Below, in pieces: positions 25,020-36,330 of a stretch of 64,000 bases of DNA (position 1 is the stretch's first letter; every line of letters starts with the position of its first letter). The DNA is from Podocnemis expansa. Lineage: Eukaryota; Chordata; Testudines; Podocnemididae. The position numbers were made by a program, and so were the translations under genes. Location: positions 7,445,983 through 7,509,982 of the forward strand of contig ML682067.1 in the NCBI GenBank assembly GCA_007922195.1, in the 5' to 3' direction. Under the pieces are notes generated by a model that worked only from the letters and a program-made list of their open reading frames with translations, ran no database searches and was not told the origin of the DNA.

Positions 25020-25660
25020 ACTCAGACATTAAGGTCAGAAAGGACTAGTATGATCATCTAGTCCAGGAGTGGTCAAACTTATTTAACTCAAGAGCCACAC
25101 AAGTTGATTATTAAACTTTTGAGAGCCTCACTGAGGCATATAGCGATACACTTTTATTTTATTGTAAAAAGGACAAATATTGATCCTACTAATGTCAGAT
25201 TCTACTAATTTAAGGTTACCATGAAAATTAGGCCTATACAGTAAAAACTTAGCTGCTGCTCGATGTAGCAGACTGCAGGCCAGTGGTGAGTTTTTTAAAA
25301 TCCTGACCATGTCATCCTTCTCTCCACCATCCTCAACCATGCCATGCTTCTCCCCACCATCCCCTCCTGAGCTCCTAGGCTGGAGCTGCTTTCCTAAATT
25401 GATTTGCTGACGTTGTTCCAGGAGCCACAATTTTTCATTCAAGAGCTGCATGTGGCTCCTGAGCCACAGTCTGGCTACATCTGATCTAGTCTGAACTCCT
25501 GCACAATGCAGGCCTCAAAACTTGACACACTTCATCAGTAAGCCTTCAGCCCTATGACACAGTTGTTTAAGTGCTTAAATCATGATTTAAGGACTTAAAG
25601 CTTCAGAGAATTCACTGGTAGTTGAGCCATGCCCTGGGCAAGAAGAGTCCCTAGTTTATG
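25020..25660 (+). repeat. LINE/CR1-like 3' repeat split by a hAT insertion
   Basis: The left part (AGGTCAGAAAGGACTAGTAT, GATCATCTAGTC) and the right part (ATCTAGTCTGAACTCCTGCA, CAATGCAGG, AAATCATGATTTAAGGACTT, CAGAGAATTCACT) together read as one common reptile repeat. It is interrupted by the hAT at 25064-25483. The family name is from memory and uncertain. Confidence 0.65.
25064..25483 (+). mobile_element. Non-autonomous hAT-type element, family A copy 2
   Basis: The 420-bp element starts CAGGAGTGGTCAAACT and ends AGTCTGGCTACATCTG. An exact 8-bp target-site duplication, ATCTAGTC, flanks it (25056-25063 and 25484-25491). The body matches the copies at 5014-5488 and 36356-36830. Confidence 0.93.
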
Positions 25661-25769
25661 TATGAGTTCAGTGTTTCTTTAATATAGAGCATACAGGTTG
25701 AAAAAAGTTATCAAGAGGTATTTAGAAATACTATCTTTGGTATAAGGTGCTTCCCTTTAGCACATTAGG

Positions 25770-25975
25770 GGCATGTTTTCACAGCTGTTGGGGTGTAATT
25801 TGCAGTGCAGGTAGACAGATTCACACTAGCTTAGCTGAAGATAGTGCACTAAAAGTAGTGTAAACATTGCAGCATGGGAGTTGACTTGTGCTCATTGCTG
25901 AAGCTTGGCAATGAGGTCAAGCAGCTTTGGAATTGAGCTTCTACCCTGAGCCACCATGAGTGACACAATATGGTG
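25770..25975. repeat. Possible DNA-transposon-derived repeat
   Basis: The segment around 'GTGCAGGTAGACAGATTCAC' and 'CTAGCTTAGCTGAAGATAGTG' resembles a repeat type I have met in turtle genomes, but no terminal repeats were seen. Confidence 0.3.
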
Positions 25976-25980
25976 CCAAG

Positions 25981-26112
25981 TTCCAGAGTGGTAGCCACGT
26001 TAGTCTAGTTCAGCAAAACAAACGAGGAGCCTTGTGATCCTTTTAAAGACTAACATTGATTTATCACGTGAGCCTTTGTGAGTGTAATGCCACTTTGTTA
26101 GATGCGTGAAAC
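25981..26112 (+). repeat. tRNA-derived SINE, near full length
   Basis: The head (TTCCAGAGTGGTAGCCACGT, TAGTCTAGTTCAGCAAAACA), body (CTTTTAAAGACTAACATTGA, TTATCACGTGAGCC) and tail (CACTTTGTTAGATGCGTGA) are all present in order on the + strand. It is the most complete uninterrupted copy in the window. Confidence 0.85.
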
Positions 26113-26959
26113 AGAAGCTGTCGCATGTCAAGTGAACAAGTACAGAGAAGGGTAAGTGACAAGATGCTGTTTTTAGCCCACTAACTCAGGATGAGTTAGC
26201 ACAAATCTGTCCACCCTGTGAAACACTCTTTCTAGCTACATTGTAGATATACCCTTTAAATTTTTTTTTCTAGTGGCATTACAATGCAGAAATGGAAGGT
26301 GGTGTCTCATTTTTCTATTTCCTTTGAGGCAAAGAAACGTACAGGTCAGTATGTTGAATATGCTGTAGCTGATGTTTTGTGTAGGATGACCCATGATTTC
26401 ATGATTAATTGGATTGTTATAAACTTCATGGATTTCAATGATGTAGTAGAATTGTGAATGCTGGGGAGATAAAGGTGTGGTTTTTAATAATCCTTATTTA
26501 AAACTGGTTCACAGTGCACACATTCTAACCTGTTACTAATATTAATATTTTTAGTGTTGATCTACATACAAACTTGCTTGGATCTAGTGAAATCCAGTTT
26601 GAAATCTCACCTTTTGTTGATTTTTACACAAGCTGGTCTGTGGGCACTTAAATAAATGATACAAGTTCAAACATCAAAGGTGTGTTTGTGATTGGATCGG
26701 CCCTTGGTATCACTCCCTCTGCTTCAGCCCCTATAAGAAAAGTCTATCATTAGGAAGTTATACTTTGTACTTCATTATGCATAAAAAGCTCGAATCTGAT
26801 TGGTTCGTGTATACATCTGTGAGAACTTGTTCTGCTGTTGCCAGAAGCACTCTAGTTACTGACATGTTTGCTAGGCTTGTGTTTTCAGAAATGTTTTTTT
26901 TATGACAAACATATAAAAAATAACTTGGAAGATAGGAGTCTGATATAACTTACTTGTTA

Positions 26960-28034
26960 ACATGCTAGGGGGTATTGGGCTAGGGCAGTGTGAGGTATGG
27001 GGGGAGGAGGAGCCATGGACATTGTGGGGGAGCCGGGCTGAGGTGCCACAGGCAGCGCAAAATGTGTGTGTGTGGGGGGGGGGGGGAGCTGAGGAACTGT
27101 GGGGAGCCTGAAGTGTGTCGGGTAAAGCGAGCCACACATTGCAAGGGAGGTGGGTGCCAGGATGGGGGCTAGGGTGACATCAGCTGTTGGAAGGAGGAGG
27201 CACCAAGGGTGTGAGGTGTGTGGGGAGAAGAGGGAGCCAGCTGGGGCAGCACAAGGGAGTACCAAGTGCCATGAAATGCTGAGGGGATCCTAGGCATGCT
27301 GGGGAGCCAGGGACACGGCAAGGGAAGAAGGAGCTTGGACTATGAGGGTTTCATGGGCAGTGCAAGATCTGCGGGAAGTCAGGGGGAGCCTTGGGCACTG
27401 CAAGATGCTGGGGAGGAGAGGGGGAAGAGAGTGCTTCCATCTGCTGGGCACCTTGAGCCACTGGGAAGGTGCTGGGGGAGGTGGGAAAGAGGGCATTGTT
27501 TCCCTGCTCTTCTATGTGCCCCTGTGTTGCATGGCTGTGTGCAGTCCTGCCTTGCCCTCTTGTTCTCTAGGCTCCCTTCTGCCACCCCTTATAGTCACCC
27601 TTGAGCACCCCTTCCCTCTCTTGCCAACTCTCCCCTGCCTTCTCCTGCTACCTTTGCTGCTCCTGCCCTGCCCTCCCTTTCTCCCCAAATTGCCATCCTT
27701 GCTCTCTTTTCACCATCCTTGCCACTTATGCCCTCCTCTTGCCTTTGTTGCCACCCCTGTTCTTCTCCCCATGTTTAGCCCTGTGCTGCCCTGCTCCCAG
27801 TGCTCTCTCCTGCCACCCTATATGGCTATCCCACCCTCCCTTGACACTCCTGCTTTTACAGATGTTTACAGAACCAAACTGAGTTTATAAACTGATGGTT
27901 ATTTTTGACTGTGTAAATTTTATTAATAATATCAGTTTCTAAAATCTATGGCTTATCTGAAATGTGCTCATGGCCCCCCCCAGTGAGGAAAGAATTGTCA
28001 CGTGGCATCTTAGCCAAAAAGGTTGGACACCCTG
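26960..28034. mobile_element. Probable hAT element body, left end not found
   Basis: The right end AAAAAGGTTGGACACCCTG (28016-28034) matches a hAT terminal repeat. The body is G-rich to about 27500, then C/T-rich to about 27860, the same two-part layout as the element at 50419-51489. The matching left end was not found, so the left edge is a guess. The Leu/Pro-rich ORF at 27342-27890 is a composition artefact. Confidence 0.55.
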
Positions 28035-28509
28035 ATTTTAAAATATTATCCAACCAAAACTGCAACTCATAAAATTTGTGAAAATTAATAATCAAATTAA
28101 AAACAAAGTATCGGTCTTTTGATTCTAAAATGTGAGCATTAAATGCAGGTGGCCAAAGGGTGACATTTATTTTTTTTCTGGTGGATTTGAAATATTAATG
28201 CACTGGAATCTCCTTTAGCTTGTTGTATGCACTGTAGTGAAAACCTCTCTAGGAAATCCATAACAGTTGAAAAAGGGACAGTTATGAACAATCAGTTCAG
28301 CTGAAAAAAGTGGTTGTGCTGTGGAATTATTTGACTCATCGAAGTGTGCTGTGTTACTGAAAAGATTGGGAGCACTGGTCTTACACTATAGATTTTTTTG
28401 GTGAAAAAAGTAGTGGTAAAAGAAAAGCTCTATAAGGATAGTGCTTTCACGGGTTCACACAGGGCTCCTTTTATCGCAGGAGTGTTCACCCTGGAGTCTG
28501 TATTATTGC

Positions 28510-28887
28510 CACTGTTCCCTTTAAGCTGCGCGGCCGCGCAGCCCACCAAGCCCCCCCGCGCAGGGAAGGCTGCTGGCCACGCAGGGCCGGCAGCCAGAGG
28601 CCCTGCTCACAGCTCCTGTGGGGCAGGGAGTTATTAAAACTCCCGCTCACAGAAACTCTAACGGAGCATGCCCAGAATATCTGAGCATGCTCCGTTAGTG
28701 CTTCTCTGGCCCAGGAGCTGTGGCAGGGCCATGCAAGATAAGCGGGGGTGGGGGGCGGTCCGCCAGGATCGGGCCCGCGGGGGGGAGGGGCGGCCCGCCA
28801 GGATTGGGCCCGCGCAGGGGGTGGGGGGCCCTGCGCAGCGAGCAACAGGAGTTGCTCAGCTGCCGGTGGGTCTTAGAGGGAACATTG
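28510..28887. mobile_element. hAT-type MITE with CACTGTTCCCT ends, 378 bp
   Basis: The left end is CACTGTTCCCTTTAAG and the right end CTTAGAGGGAACATTG. An exact 8-bp duplication, ATTATTGC, lies at 28502-28509 and 28888-28895. The middle has a hairpin with arms AACGGAGCATGC and GCATGCTCCGTT. The same family is at 60455-60912. Confidence 0.93.
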
Positions 28888-29229
28888 ATTATTGCCTGTG
28901 AGAGTAGTACACTGTGGGCAGCTACCCACTCTTTAATTCATGATGTAATAATGCTATGAATTGTGGGATGGCGGAGGGGAGCACAGAGCACCTTAGGAGC
29001 ATTTTGAGATGTCCCATGGGGTGACACACTTCCTTGCTGTCATTCACTGTTGCTATTAGCACTTCACACCATTTTGAATGGTTCTTGCATATCTACATAT
29101 CCTAATTTCCAAAAATGGATTCTGTGCTACTCTCTAGTGTTGTCTGCAGCATTTCAAACACCTCATGACTGGTGTCACAGTATGTCATTAGCTTCAAGTC
29201 AGAACAGGAATTGATGAGTTGGATCTGCT

Positions 29230-30285
29230 GAGTGACATCCAGACAAACAGCACTGCATTCCTGTTTTCATTCACAGAGCACCTTCACACAGTGCACCATC
29301 ATTTCTGGGTGCAGGGGACAAGTTCTGAGTGGTGGGACTGCATTGTTACATATGTCTGAGATGACAAGCAGTGGCTGCACAACTTCCGAACGTACAGAGC
29401 AACTTTTATGGAACTGTGTGTTGAGCTGGCCCCTGCCTTGTAGTGCAAGGACACCCGAATGAGAGCTGCTTTCCTGTGATAGAAGCATGTTGCCATTTCC
29501 ATGTGGCATCTCCAGACTGCTACTAGTTGGTCACAAATTGGTTTGGAGTTGGCAAGTCCACTGTTGCAAGTGCAGGCCATCAGTCGCTTTCTACTGCCAA
29601 AGACTGTGACTCTGGGTGATGTTTATGACATAGTGAACCAATTTGCAGCCATGGGATTCCTGAACTGTGGCAGGGCAATAGCTGGCACACACGTCCCACT
29701 TTTGGCTACAGAGCATCTCATGACTAAGTATGTAAATGGCTGCTTCTCTATGGTACTACAGGCACTCATGGATCACCAGGGCCGTTTAATGAATATCAGT
29801 CCTGGTTGGTTGGGAAAGGTGTATGATGCTTGTATCGTTTGAAAGACAGGGCTTTACCAGAAATTACAAACGGGCACCTTTTTCCTTAGATGAAAAAGTT
29901 TAAAAAAAAAAAAGGCAATGTGGAGATGCACGTAGTGATCCTAGGGGACCCAGCCTACCCGCTGATGCCATGGCTCATGAAGCCTTACACAGGCTATCTG
30001 GACACCAGCAAGGATCGTTTCAATAGCAGGCTGATGGGTGCAGAATGACTGTGGAGTGTGCATTTGGGGCATTAAAAGCCTGTTGGCATTGTCTTATAGC
30101 AGGCTGGACTTAAATGAGGACAATATTTCTGTGGCTGTAGCCTCCTATTGTGTTCTCTATAGTCTCTGTGAAGCTAAGGATGAGAAGTTTCCCCCTTTGT
30201 GTACTACTGAAGCAGATCCTCTTGCATCTGCAGATGAGCAGCAGGATCCTGGGTGCATAGCAGGGAGACATTTGCATTGAGAAGG
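29230..30285 (+). pseudogene. PIF/Harbinger transposase (DDE) remnant
   Basis: Translation in shifting frames matches HARBI1-like transposases. From about 29400 there is an ELCVELAP segment, then a DVYDIVNQFAAMGFLNC segment, then GTHVPLLATEHL, YFSMVLQAL-like and DHQGRL. Further on come ILGDPAYPLMPWLMKPYTG (near 29938-29995) and a VECAFG segment (near 30051). Of the DDE residues, the first Asp (normally DGTH) is Ala here, codon at 29681-29683. The second Asp is kept (29947-29949) and the Glu is kept (30054-30056) but in another frame. There are stop codons and frameshifts, including a stop after position 29839, so the element is dead. Confidence 0.85.
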
Positions 30286-30390
30286 CACACAGGGAGCACT
30301 TTGACAATGAACACCCATAATTTAACTATGTAAGCATGCTTCTGACAGAGTTCTCATGATCACCCACAGATAATTTGCAGCTGGTGGGGG

Positions 30391-30432
30391 AAATGTCTGG
30401 TGCATACTTGAATAAACAGTGATTACATGTTT
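30391..30432. repeat. Segment repeated at 34559-34599
   Basis: AAATGTCTGGTGCATACTTG, then AATAAACAGTGATTACATG, recurs at 34559-34599 with a few differences. It lies just 3' of the Harbinger coding remnant and is probably part of the element's non-coding tail. Confidence 0.6.
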
Positions 30433-31832
30433 GATTAAGGATTTTGTTATTAGGAAACAACAAACAATAGTAAAATGAAACTGAGTGTGCAAAGAGGAGA
30501 GTTTGTGGGGCATAGGTGGGTATTACAGATGTGTGGTGTGTATGTCCAGCTGTCATTCCAGTGGCTGTGTGAAGGGATGCATGTTGCATGGAACAGGGGG
30601 GAACGGCAGGGAGGGTGGACTTCAGATGATGATTTATTGAGAGTGTCTAGAGAGCAGTGGAAAAAGGACTGCTATTGAGGCTTCAGGGGGTGGTGAGCTT
30701 GTGCTATCTCCCGTTTGGAGTGCCATCACTGTAGCAGTTCAGTCTGCTTTTCCTGTAGGGTGAGGAGATGTTCCTTACGAACCTGATTTTTCTGTCATTT
30801 TGTTTACACTCCTCTCTCTATTCCTGGTGCTTCTCATCCATTGCTTCTCACTGTGCCCTTTTTTTCTCCTCCTCATGCCTCTGTGGACTGGAGGAGTTCT
30901 TGAAACATGTCCTTACTTTGGCAAGTATGCCTCTTTATCTGCCGAAGGCACTCAGCAGGCATGAGGCCATTGTCTCTGAAGATCATTTCTGTGAAAGAAC
31001 AACATATAATGAATAAAGGAATTATTGTTAGTGCACTCACAGTATACATATAATACTGGGAAAACCACCTTATTCTCACCATCCCCATGGGAAGAGTGCA
31101 GCTCCCTCCTGATCCTGGAAATGGTGAGGTCTTTATGGGGGGGCCAAGATCACTGTCCTGGGTTGGGGTTCATGGTCCCAGGAGGGGGTGGTTTACGTGA
31201 GGGCAGCAGCAAACTGGGTATTGTTGCAAGAAGTCCAAATCTTTCAACTTCTGGATGGCCTTAAACAACTTCCAGGACAAGCTGGGCCAGGAATCCAAAA
31301 CTGAGCTCTCAGCAGTTATTAAAGAGGGCACATTCTAAGGGAGTTGGAGCACCACCCAATGGGTTTGGTATGGGTGGTTTTGAGCTTCTTAGGCCACTTT
31401 GCGGCCAGCATAAATGCCATCCAGCACACAAAACTGAGACTTTTGGTCCTACAGGCTTGGCTAGCGTTAGCCTGTTGCCCAATCAGGGACGACCTAGACA
31501 AAGTAGTAGTTATCCCAAAGAAGGTCTTAGCAGCCCTGACTGGCTCACGCGGTTGTTTTCTTCCAACCCCTCAGCCCTTTTGTTACTCTCACCACAGATG
31601 CCTCAGACCAGGGTTGGGGAGCCCACTTAGGGGGTCTGAAGACATAGGGCCTCTGGTATCAGTCAGACATCAGTGTTCAAGAGCTTCGAGCAGTGCATCT
31701 CGCATGCCAGACCTTCTGCGGCCTCCTGAAAGGCAAGTTGGCGACAGTTCACATAGACAATACAGTGGTGATGGTTATATAAACAGACAGGGTGGAGCTT
31801 GCTCCTTTCAGCTTTGCAGGGAAGCCCTAGAT

Positions 31833-32271
31833 CAGTGATTGGCAACCTTTGCTGGCCGCCATGTTAGCCATGCCAACCACACCCTCAGCGGGTGCCAGGG
31901 GAGGGACCAAAAGGGGGAGGGACCAAGCCTCCAGGTCCCAGCTGTGGCTGGCTTCTGCTCCTGCTGGCAGTCGGCTTCTGTTTCCAGGGTCGGAGCCAGA
32001 AGCAGTCAGGCCAACCTGCCCTGCTCCTGTCTAGCCCTGTCTAGCAGGGGACAGGGCCAGGAGCCCCGTGTGCTGGAGAGTCTTTGTCCTTGGTGACTGC
32101 GCTCCCCATCAGGGTAGCATGGCCAGCGGGGGCCTGGAGCCACAGAACATGGCTCTTGCCACCTGGCTGTGCAGCGCTGGGGGAATGGGGTAGCTTGAGT
32201 GGCACTGTGTGCTGCTCAGGCTTGGCCCCCGTGCCATTTTTAGCGTGGTTGCCAGAAGGTTGCCGACCCCT
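31833..32271. mobile_element. hAT-type element inside the DIRS-like element
   Basis: The left end CAGTGATTGGCAACCTTTGC and right end AAGGTTGCCGACCCCT form the inverted repeats of a common hAT type. DIRS-like coding similarity stops at ..REALD on the left and resumes right after the element. No intact 8-bp duplication was found. Confidence 0.7.
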
Positions 32272-33914
32272 CTCCTCAACTCGTGGGAGTTTTATGCATC
32301 ATGCATTCAATCCATCCAATTGTGTCCTATGTTCTGTGGCAACAGAACAGCCTAGTGGATGCCCTCAGCAGATGCTTCCTGATGCATGAGTGGTGAGTCA
32401 GGAAGGGCATACTTCAAGACATCTCTCGGAAGCGGGGTTTTCCCAAGGTGAACCTCTTTGACTCGGAAATAAACAAGAAATGCACAGCCTTCTGCTCTTT
32501 TCAATGCAGGAGCCCAGATACAAGCACAGATGCTTTCCTTATCTCATGGGAGGGCCAGCTGTTCTGTGCATTTCTGCTGACTCCACTCATGCACAAGGTG
32601 TTGATAAAAATTTGGGAAGACAAAGCTGCAGTGATATTGATAGTGCCAGCTTGGGCCAGACAGCTCTGGTCTGCAACATGGCTTGACCTCTTGGTTGACA
32701 AACCATTACCTTTCCCATGTGTTCGGGATCTACTCACACAGAGCGAGTGCATACGAGGGCACCTGAACATCAAGAAGCTGCACCTCCACAGCATGGAATA
32801 TCCATGGCTAAATAGCACAGAGCTTCAGTGCTCACAACAGGTCAGACATACACTCCTCAGCAGCAGAAGGTTGTCAAAAAGGTTAAACTACCAGGCCAAA
32901 TGGCATTGTTTTTCCCTTTGGATGGAGGGCAGGGGCATTATGCCTTCACAAGCTCCAGGTCCCAGTGGTGCAAGGCTACTTACTCAGCCTTAAACAACAA
33001 GGTCTGGGTAGTTTTTCAATAAAGGTTCACTTGGTGGCTATTTCAGCTTTACACTCTGGGGAGGCACACAGGTGTCTCTTCAGCCCTTCTGGTGAAGAGG
33101 TTTTTAAAAGGTAGACAGAGTGTGAGATCCCCCAGTGACACAATGGGACCTTAACCTTGTGCTTTCCAGGCTCACAGGCCACACCTGAGCTGTTGGTGTT
33201 GTGCTCCCTCCTCCACCTGTCTTGGAAAGTCGTCTTCATGTTAGTGATCACCTCGGCCAGAAGGGGCTCAGAACTCCAAGTTCTCACAGCAGAACCCCTT
33301 ATATGGTATTTTTCAAGGACAAAGTCTGCCTCCATCCCCACCTGGCCTTCCTCCCTAAGGTACTGTCCGGTTTCCATGTAAACAAAGACATTTGCCTACT
33401 GGTATTATGCCCAAAGCCTCACGCCACAGACCATAAGCATGAATTGCACACTTTAGATGTGTGCCGGGCCCTGGCCTTTTTTATATAGAAAGGATCAAGC
33501 CCTTCCAGAAATGCCCCCCCAGCTGTTCACAGCAGTGGCAGATAAGTTGAAAGGCCAGCTGGTTCCACTCAGTGTATCACCTCCTGGATCAAGGATTATA
33601 TCAAAGAGTGGTATAAGCTCTCCAAGGTGCCGGCTCCTAGAATCACAGAACATTCAACATGAGCCCTGGCATCTTCAGCGGCGTTCCTCACATTTGTCCC
33701 TATTCAGGACATTTTGCAAGACAGTGATTTGGTTGTCTGTACACACCTTCACTTCTCATTATGCCCTAATCGAGCACACCAGAGGGGATGCGGAGTTTGG
33801 CCAAGCAATCCTCAGTGCCGCAAGCAGATGCGGTCTGACCCCTTCTCCTCAGGTAAGGCTAAGGAAGTCACCTAAAGCAGAATTGACATGACAATCATCC
33901 GACAAAGAAGAAGG

Positions 33915-34212
33915 AGAAATGGTTACTTATAAAGAGTGTTCTTCAAGATGTGTTGCCTATGTCCATTCTGCACGCACTCTCTTTTCCCTCTGTTGGGCAG
34001 TCGGCAAGAAGGAACTGAGAGGGAAGGGTCTGTGGAGCCGTTTATATAGTGTGCTATGGTGGTGCACCTCCAGGATGCTCCGTAGCTGACCCTGGGGGAT
34101 TCTAGGGTAAAAGTTTTCAGCAGCTCATACATGTGGCACCCACCCACCTAAAGTGTAATGGATGTGAGCAGCACATCTTAAATGCTATTTACAGGTAAGA
34201 AACCATTTCTTA
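33915..34212. repeat. Fold-back terminal repeat of the DIRS-like element
   Basis: GATGTGTTGCCTATGTCCATT-like sequence at 33948-33966 pairs with AATGGATGTGAGCAGCACATC-like sequence at 34158-34178. The outermost arms are AGAAATGGTTACTTA and TAAGAAACCATTTCT. The whole block therefore reads similarly on both strands at its ends. Confidence 0.75.
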
Positions 34213-35973
34213 AAGTAGAATGGGTCAGCGGATTTTCAGCACTAGATAATCCATCTCTTTCTACTCCCCCACCCCCACGCTTCTCTCTCCACCCCTTCCC
34301 CCATTAATTACAAAGTTTTAACAGGTAAATATCAGAAATGGTACAGTAATCATTACGACAGTGTGCTTTAGAGACATTATATAGTAATATATAATCATTG
34401 GGTCTCTATTTAGCAGGTGGTTTTTTTGTGTTGGAGTAAGCATCTTTGTTACGTGCTACAAGTAATTTCTAATGATTTTGTTAAATTGGGTAAAATCTCT
34501 GATTACGTGTTTTGGAAACCAGTCTGTAAAATGTCTGTTTAAAAAAGTGGTCAAATGGAAATGTCTGGTGCGTACAGAATAAACAGTGATTACAGGTTTT
34601 GCGTGTAACTATATCTAAGGATTCTTTAACAGGTGAATGTATCTAAGTCCTTTTGTCTGTTATGCTTGGTACGTAATCGGTACATCAATTTTTACCAGAC
34701 AGCCCTATTCCTTTGGTGTCATTTGTGCAGAAAGTTTTTTAAATTGTGGGGGTTTACTGTGGGTTTCTTTGTTTGTTTGTATTTCAAGAATGGGTTGGAT
34801 TAAGGAGTGGGGGCAGTCAAGAGTAATGTGTTTAATTATCTTAAAAGTAGATTCCACAGTCGAGACACAACAACATGCACAGCTGGGGATTAATTAACAT
34901 GTCTTTTGACCCACAGTAAAAGATGCAATAAAAACACTGAGGTATAACCCTATTTTAGTGAACAAATGAGTTTATTTTGTCTCCTTCTTATGTGACTCCA
35001 CTACTCCCTTCCCCAGACAAACAAACAAACAAACTGTCTTGCTATAAACTGGTCTATGTCAAATAAGGTGCCAGTTGGTTAAAACAATAATCTAAAGTTG
35101 GTTTGGGGTTTTATTCAGTTCTATTAGAAACTGACTGAACTTTATGATACAGGGACTATTATCCTGCCCCTTGTAAGGAATTTCTGTTTTATGAGCAATA
35201 CTGACACAAAGACAGCCCTGTGCAAGCAGTGTGTATAACTGAATACTTTCACACTGCAATTTAGGAGGCGTGCAGTTCAGGAAATTGCTGGCTTCTGCTG
35301 GAGCACACTTTTTACTACAAGGAAAATTTTATTCATCACTCAAGTAATTGGCAGTTTTAATACCTAGTTAGTAATTACCTTATAAACAAACTAATATATA
35401 AACGAAAGGCTCTATGACCTGTTATCTAAATCATAGCCTTTTTTGGCCAGTGAAAGTGACACATGATGGCTGTGGTGGTGGTTGTTTTTTATTAAAGTAA
35501 TTTGTTACCATTTATTATAAATACTTCCAGCTAAGAGGCTTAAAAAAAAAAATGCAGTGTACCTCGAGCAGACAGCCTGAGGAATGAAACATGATACAGA
35601 ACAAGAGCAATGCTGGAGAGGCTGCAGGATCATTTACTCTTAACGAAAGAGCCCATTAAGCTATAACTTCTAGTTAAGTTTTTGACTCTGTATTTTTCTG
35701 TCCTAATGAGCAAACCCATTTCTCCTGTGCACAAGCATCCATCCCAGAATCTGTGGCCTGCCCACTTGGTGTGAGGCCAGTCTCAGAAATGACATATTTG
35801 TTTGTATCTTCACTTAAGCCACTTGGCATGCAATCTCTAGACAGTGGGAAAGAGATCCCAAAGTCTGAATAACTCTAAAATTAGCTCTAGGAGGTACAAC
35901 TAGAACAGGTTGAGGCATGCTTGAACCTAACTAGCAAAGAGTGTACACTAGCACGCAATTGTGTTCCATTCCT

Positions 35974-36237
35974 CAGGGGCATCGCTGGCTGGGGGAGGGA
36001 CCCGGGGCACAGGCACAGGCCCCGCCCCTTGGCTGCGGACAGGGCCAAGCACCACCATGCTGCTGCAGGCGGCCAGGCCCCACATCCCCGGCGGGGGATG
36101 GGGCCGCCGTGGCTGCCAGCGGCTGGTCCCCGGATCCCCAGCCAGGGACGGGGCTGCCGCAGCCACGGCCACCAGCGGCTGGGCCCCGGATCTCCGGCCC
36201 GATTGCCCTGGAGTGGCCAGCGCCAGCGATGCCCCTG
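35974..36237. mobile_element. GC-rich non-autonomous hAT-type element, copy 2
   Basis: The 264-bp element has perfect 16-bp ends: CAGGGGCATCGCTGGC and GCCAGCGATGCCCCTG. Flanks CCATTCCT and CTGTTCCT agree at six of eight positions. It is the same family as 4619-4970. Its composition (very CpG-rich) produces long spurious ORFs on both strands. Confidence 0.85.
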
Positions 36238-36330
36238 CTGTTCCTATAATGATTTCAGCTCCATTTTTCTCCCTTCACCACTGCTGTACAGCAGGATAAC
36301 TGCAAAAGTATTTCCCTGTGTGCTGTTTCA

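Larger units (their letters stand above)
31080..34212 (+). mobile_element. Degenerate DIRS-like (tyrosine recombinase) retrotransposon
   Basis: Pieces of a reverse transcriptase/RNase H, then a tyrosine recombinase, can be read in several frames. They include LGHFAASINAIQHTKL (31395 on), TTDASDQGWGAHLGG (31591 on), ELRAVHLACQ (31684 on), then HKVLIKIWEDKA (after 32590). The recombinase part has LCSLLHLSWK, ITSARRGSEL (33247-33276, carrying the first recombinase Arg), and VHTFTSHYAL (after 33737). The 3' end (about 33915-34212) is a fold-back repeat: AGAAATGGTTACTTATAAAG is answered by TTACAGGTAAGAAACCATTT. Stops, frameshifts and a hAT insertion at 31833 show it is inactive. The left edge is uncertain. 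Confidence 0.8.

Noticed and set aside
25981..26112. Possible tRNA gene
   Set aside because: The tRNA-like part is the head of a SINE; the cloverleaf is not complete and the sequence continues into the SINE body.
27342..27890. A 182-codon Leu/Pro-rich ORF on the + strand
   Set aside because: It lies in a C/T-rich transposon body ending in a hAT terminus; composition alone explains the open frame and residue bias.
32448..32993. A 181-codon ORF that could be a new gene
   Set aside because: It is part of the degenerate DIRS-like element; its segments match RNase H-to-recombinase linker sequence and neighbouring frames continue the match.
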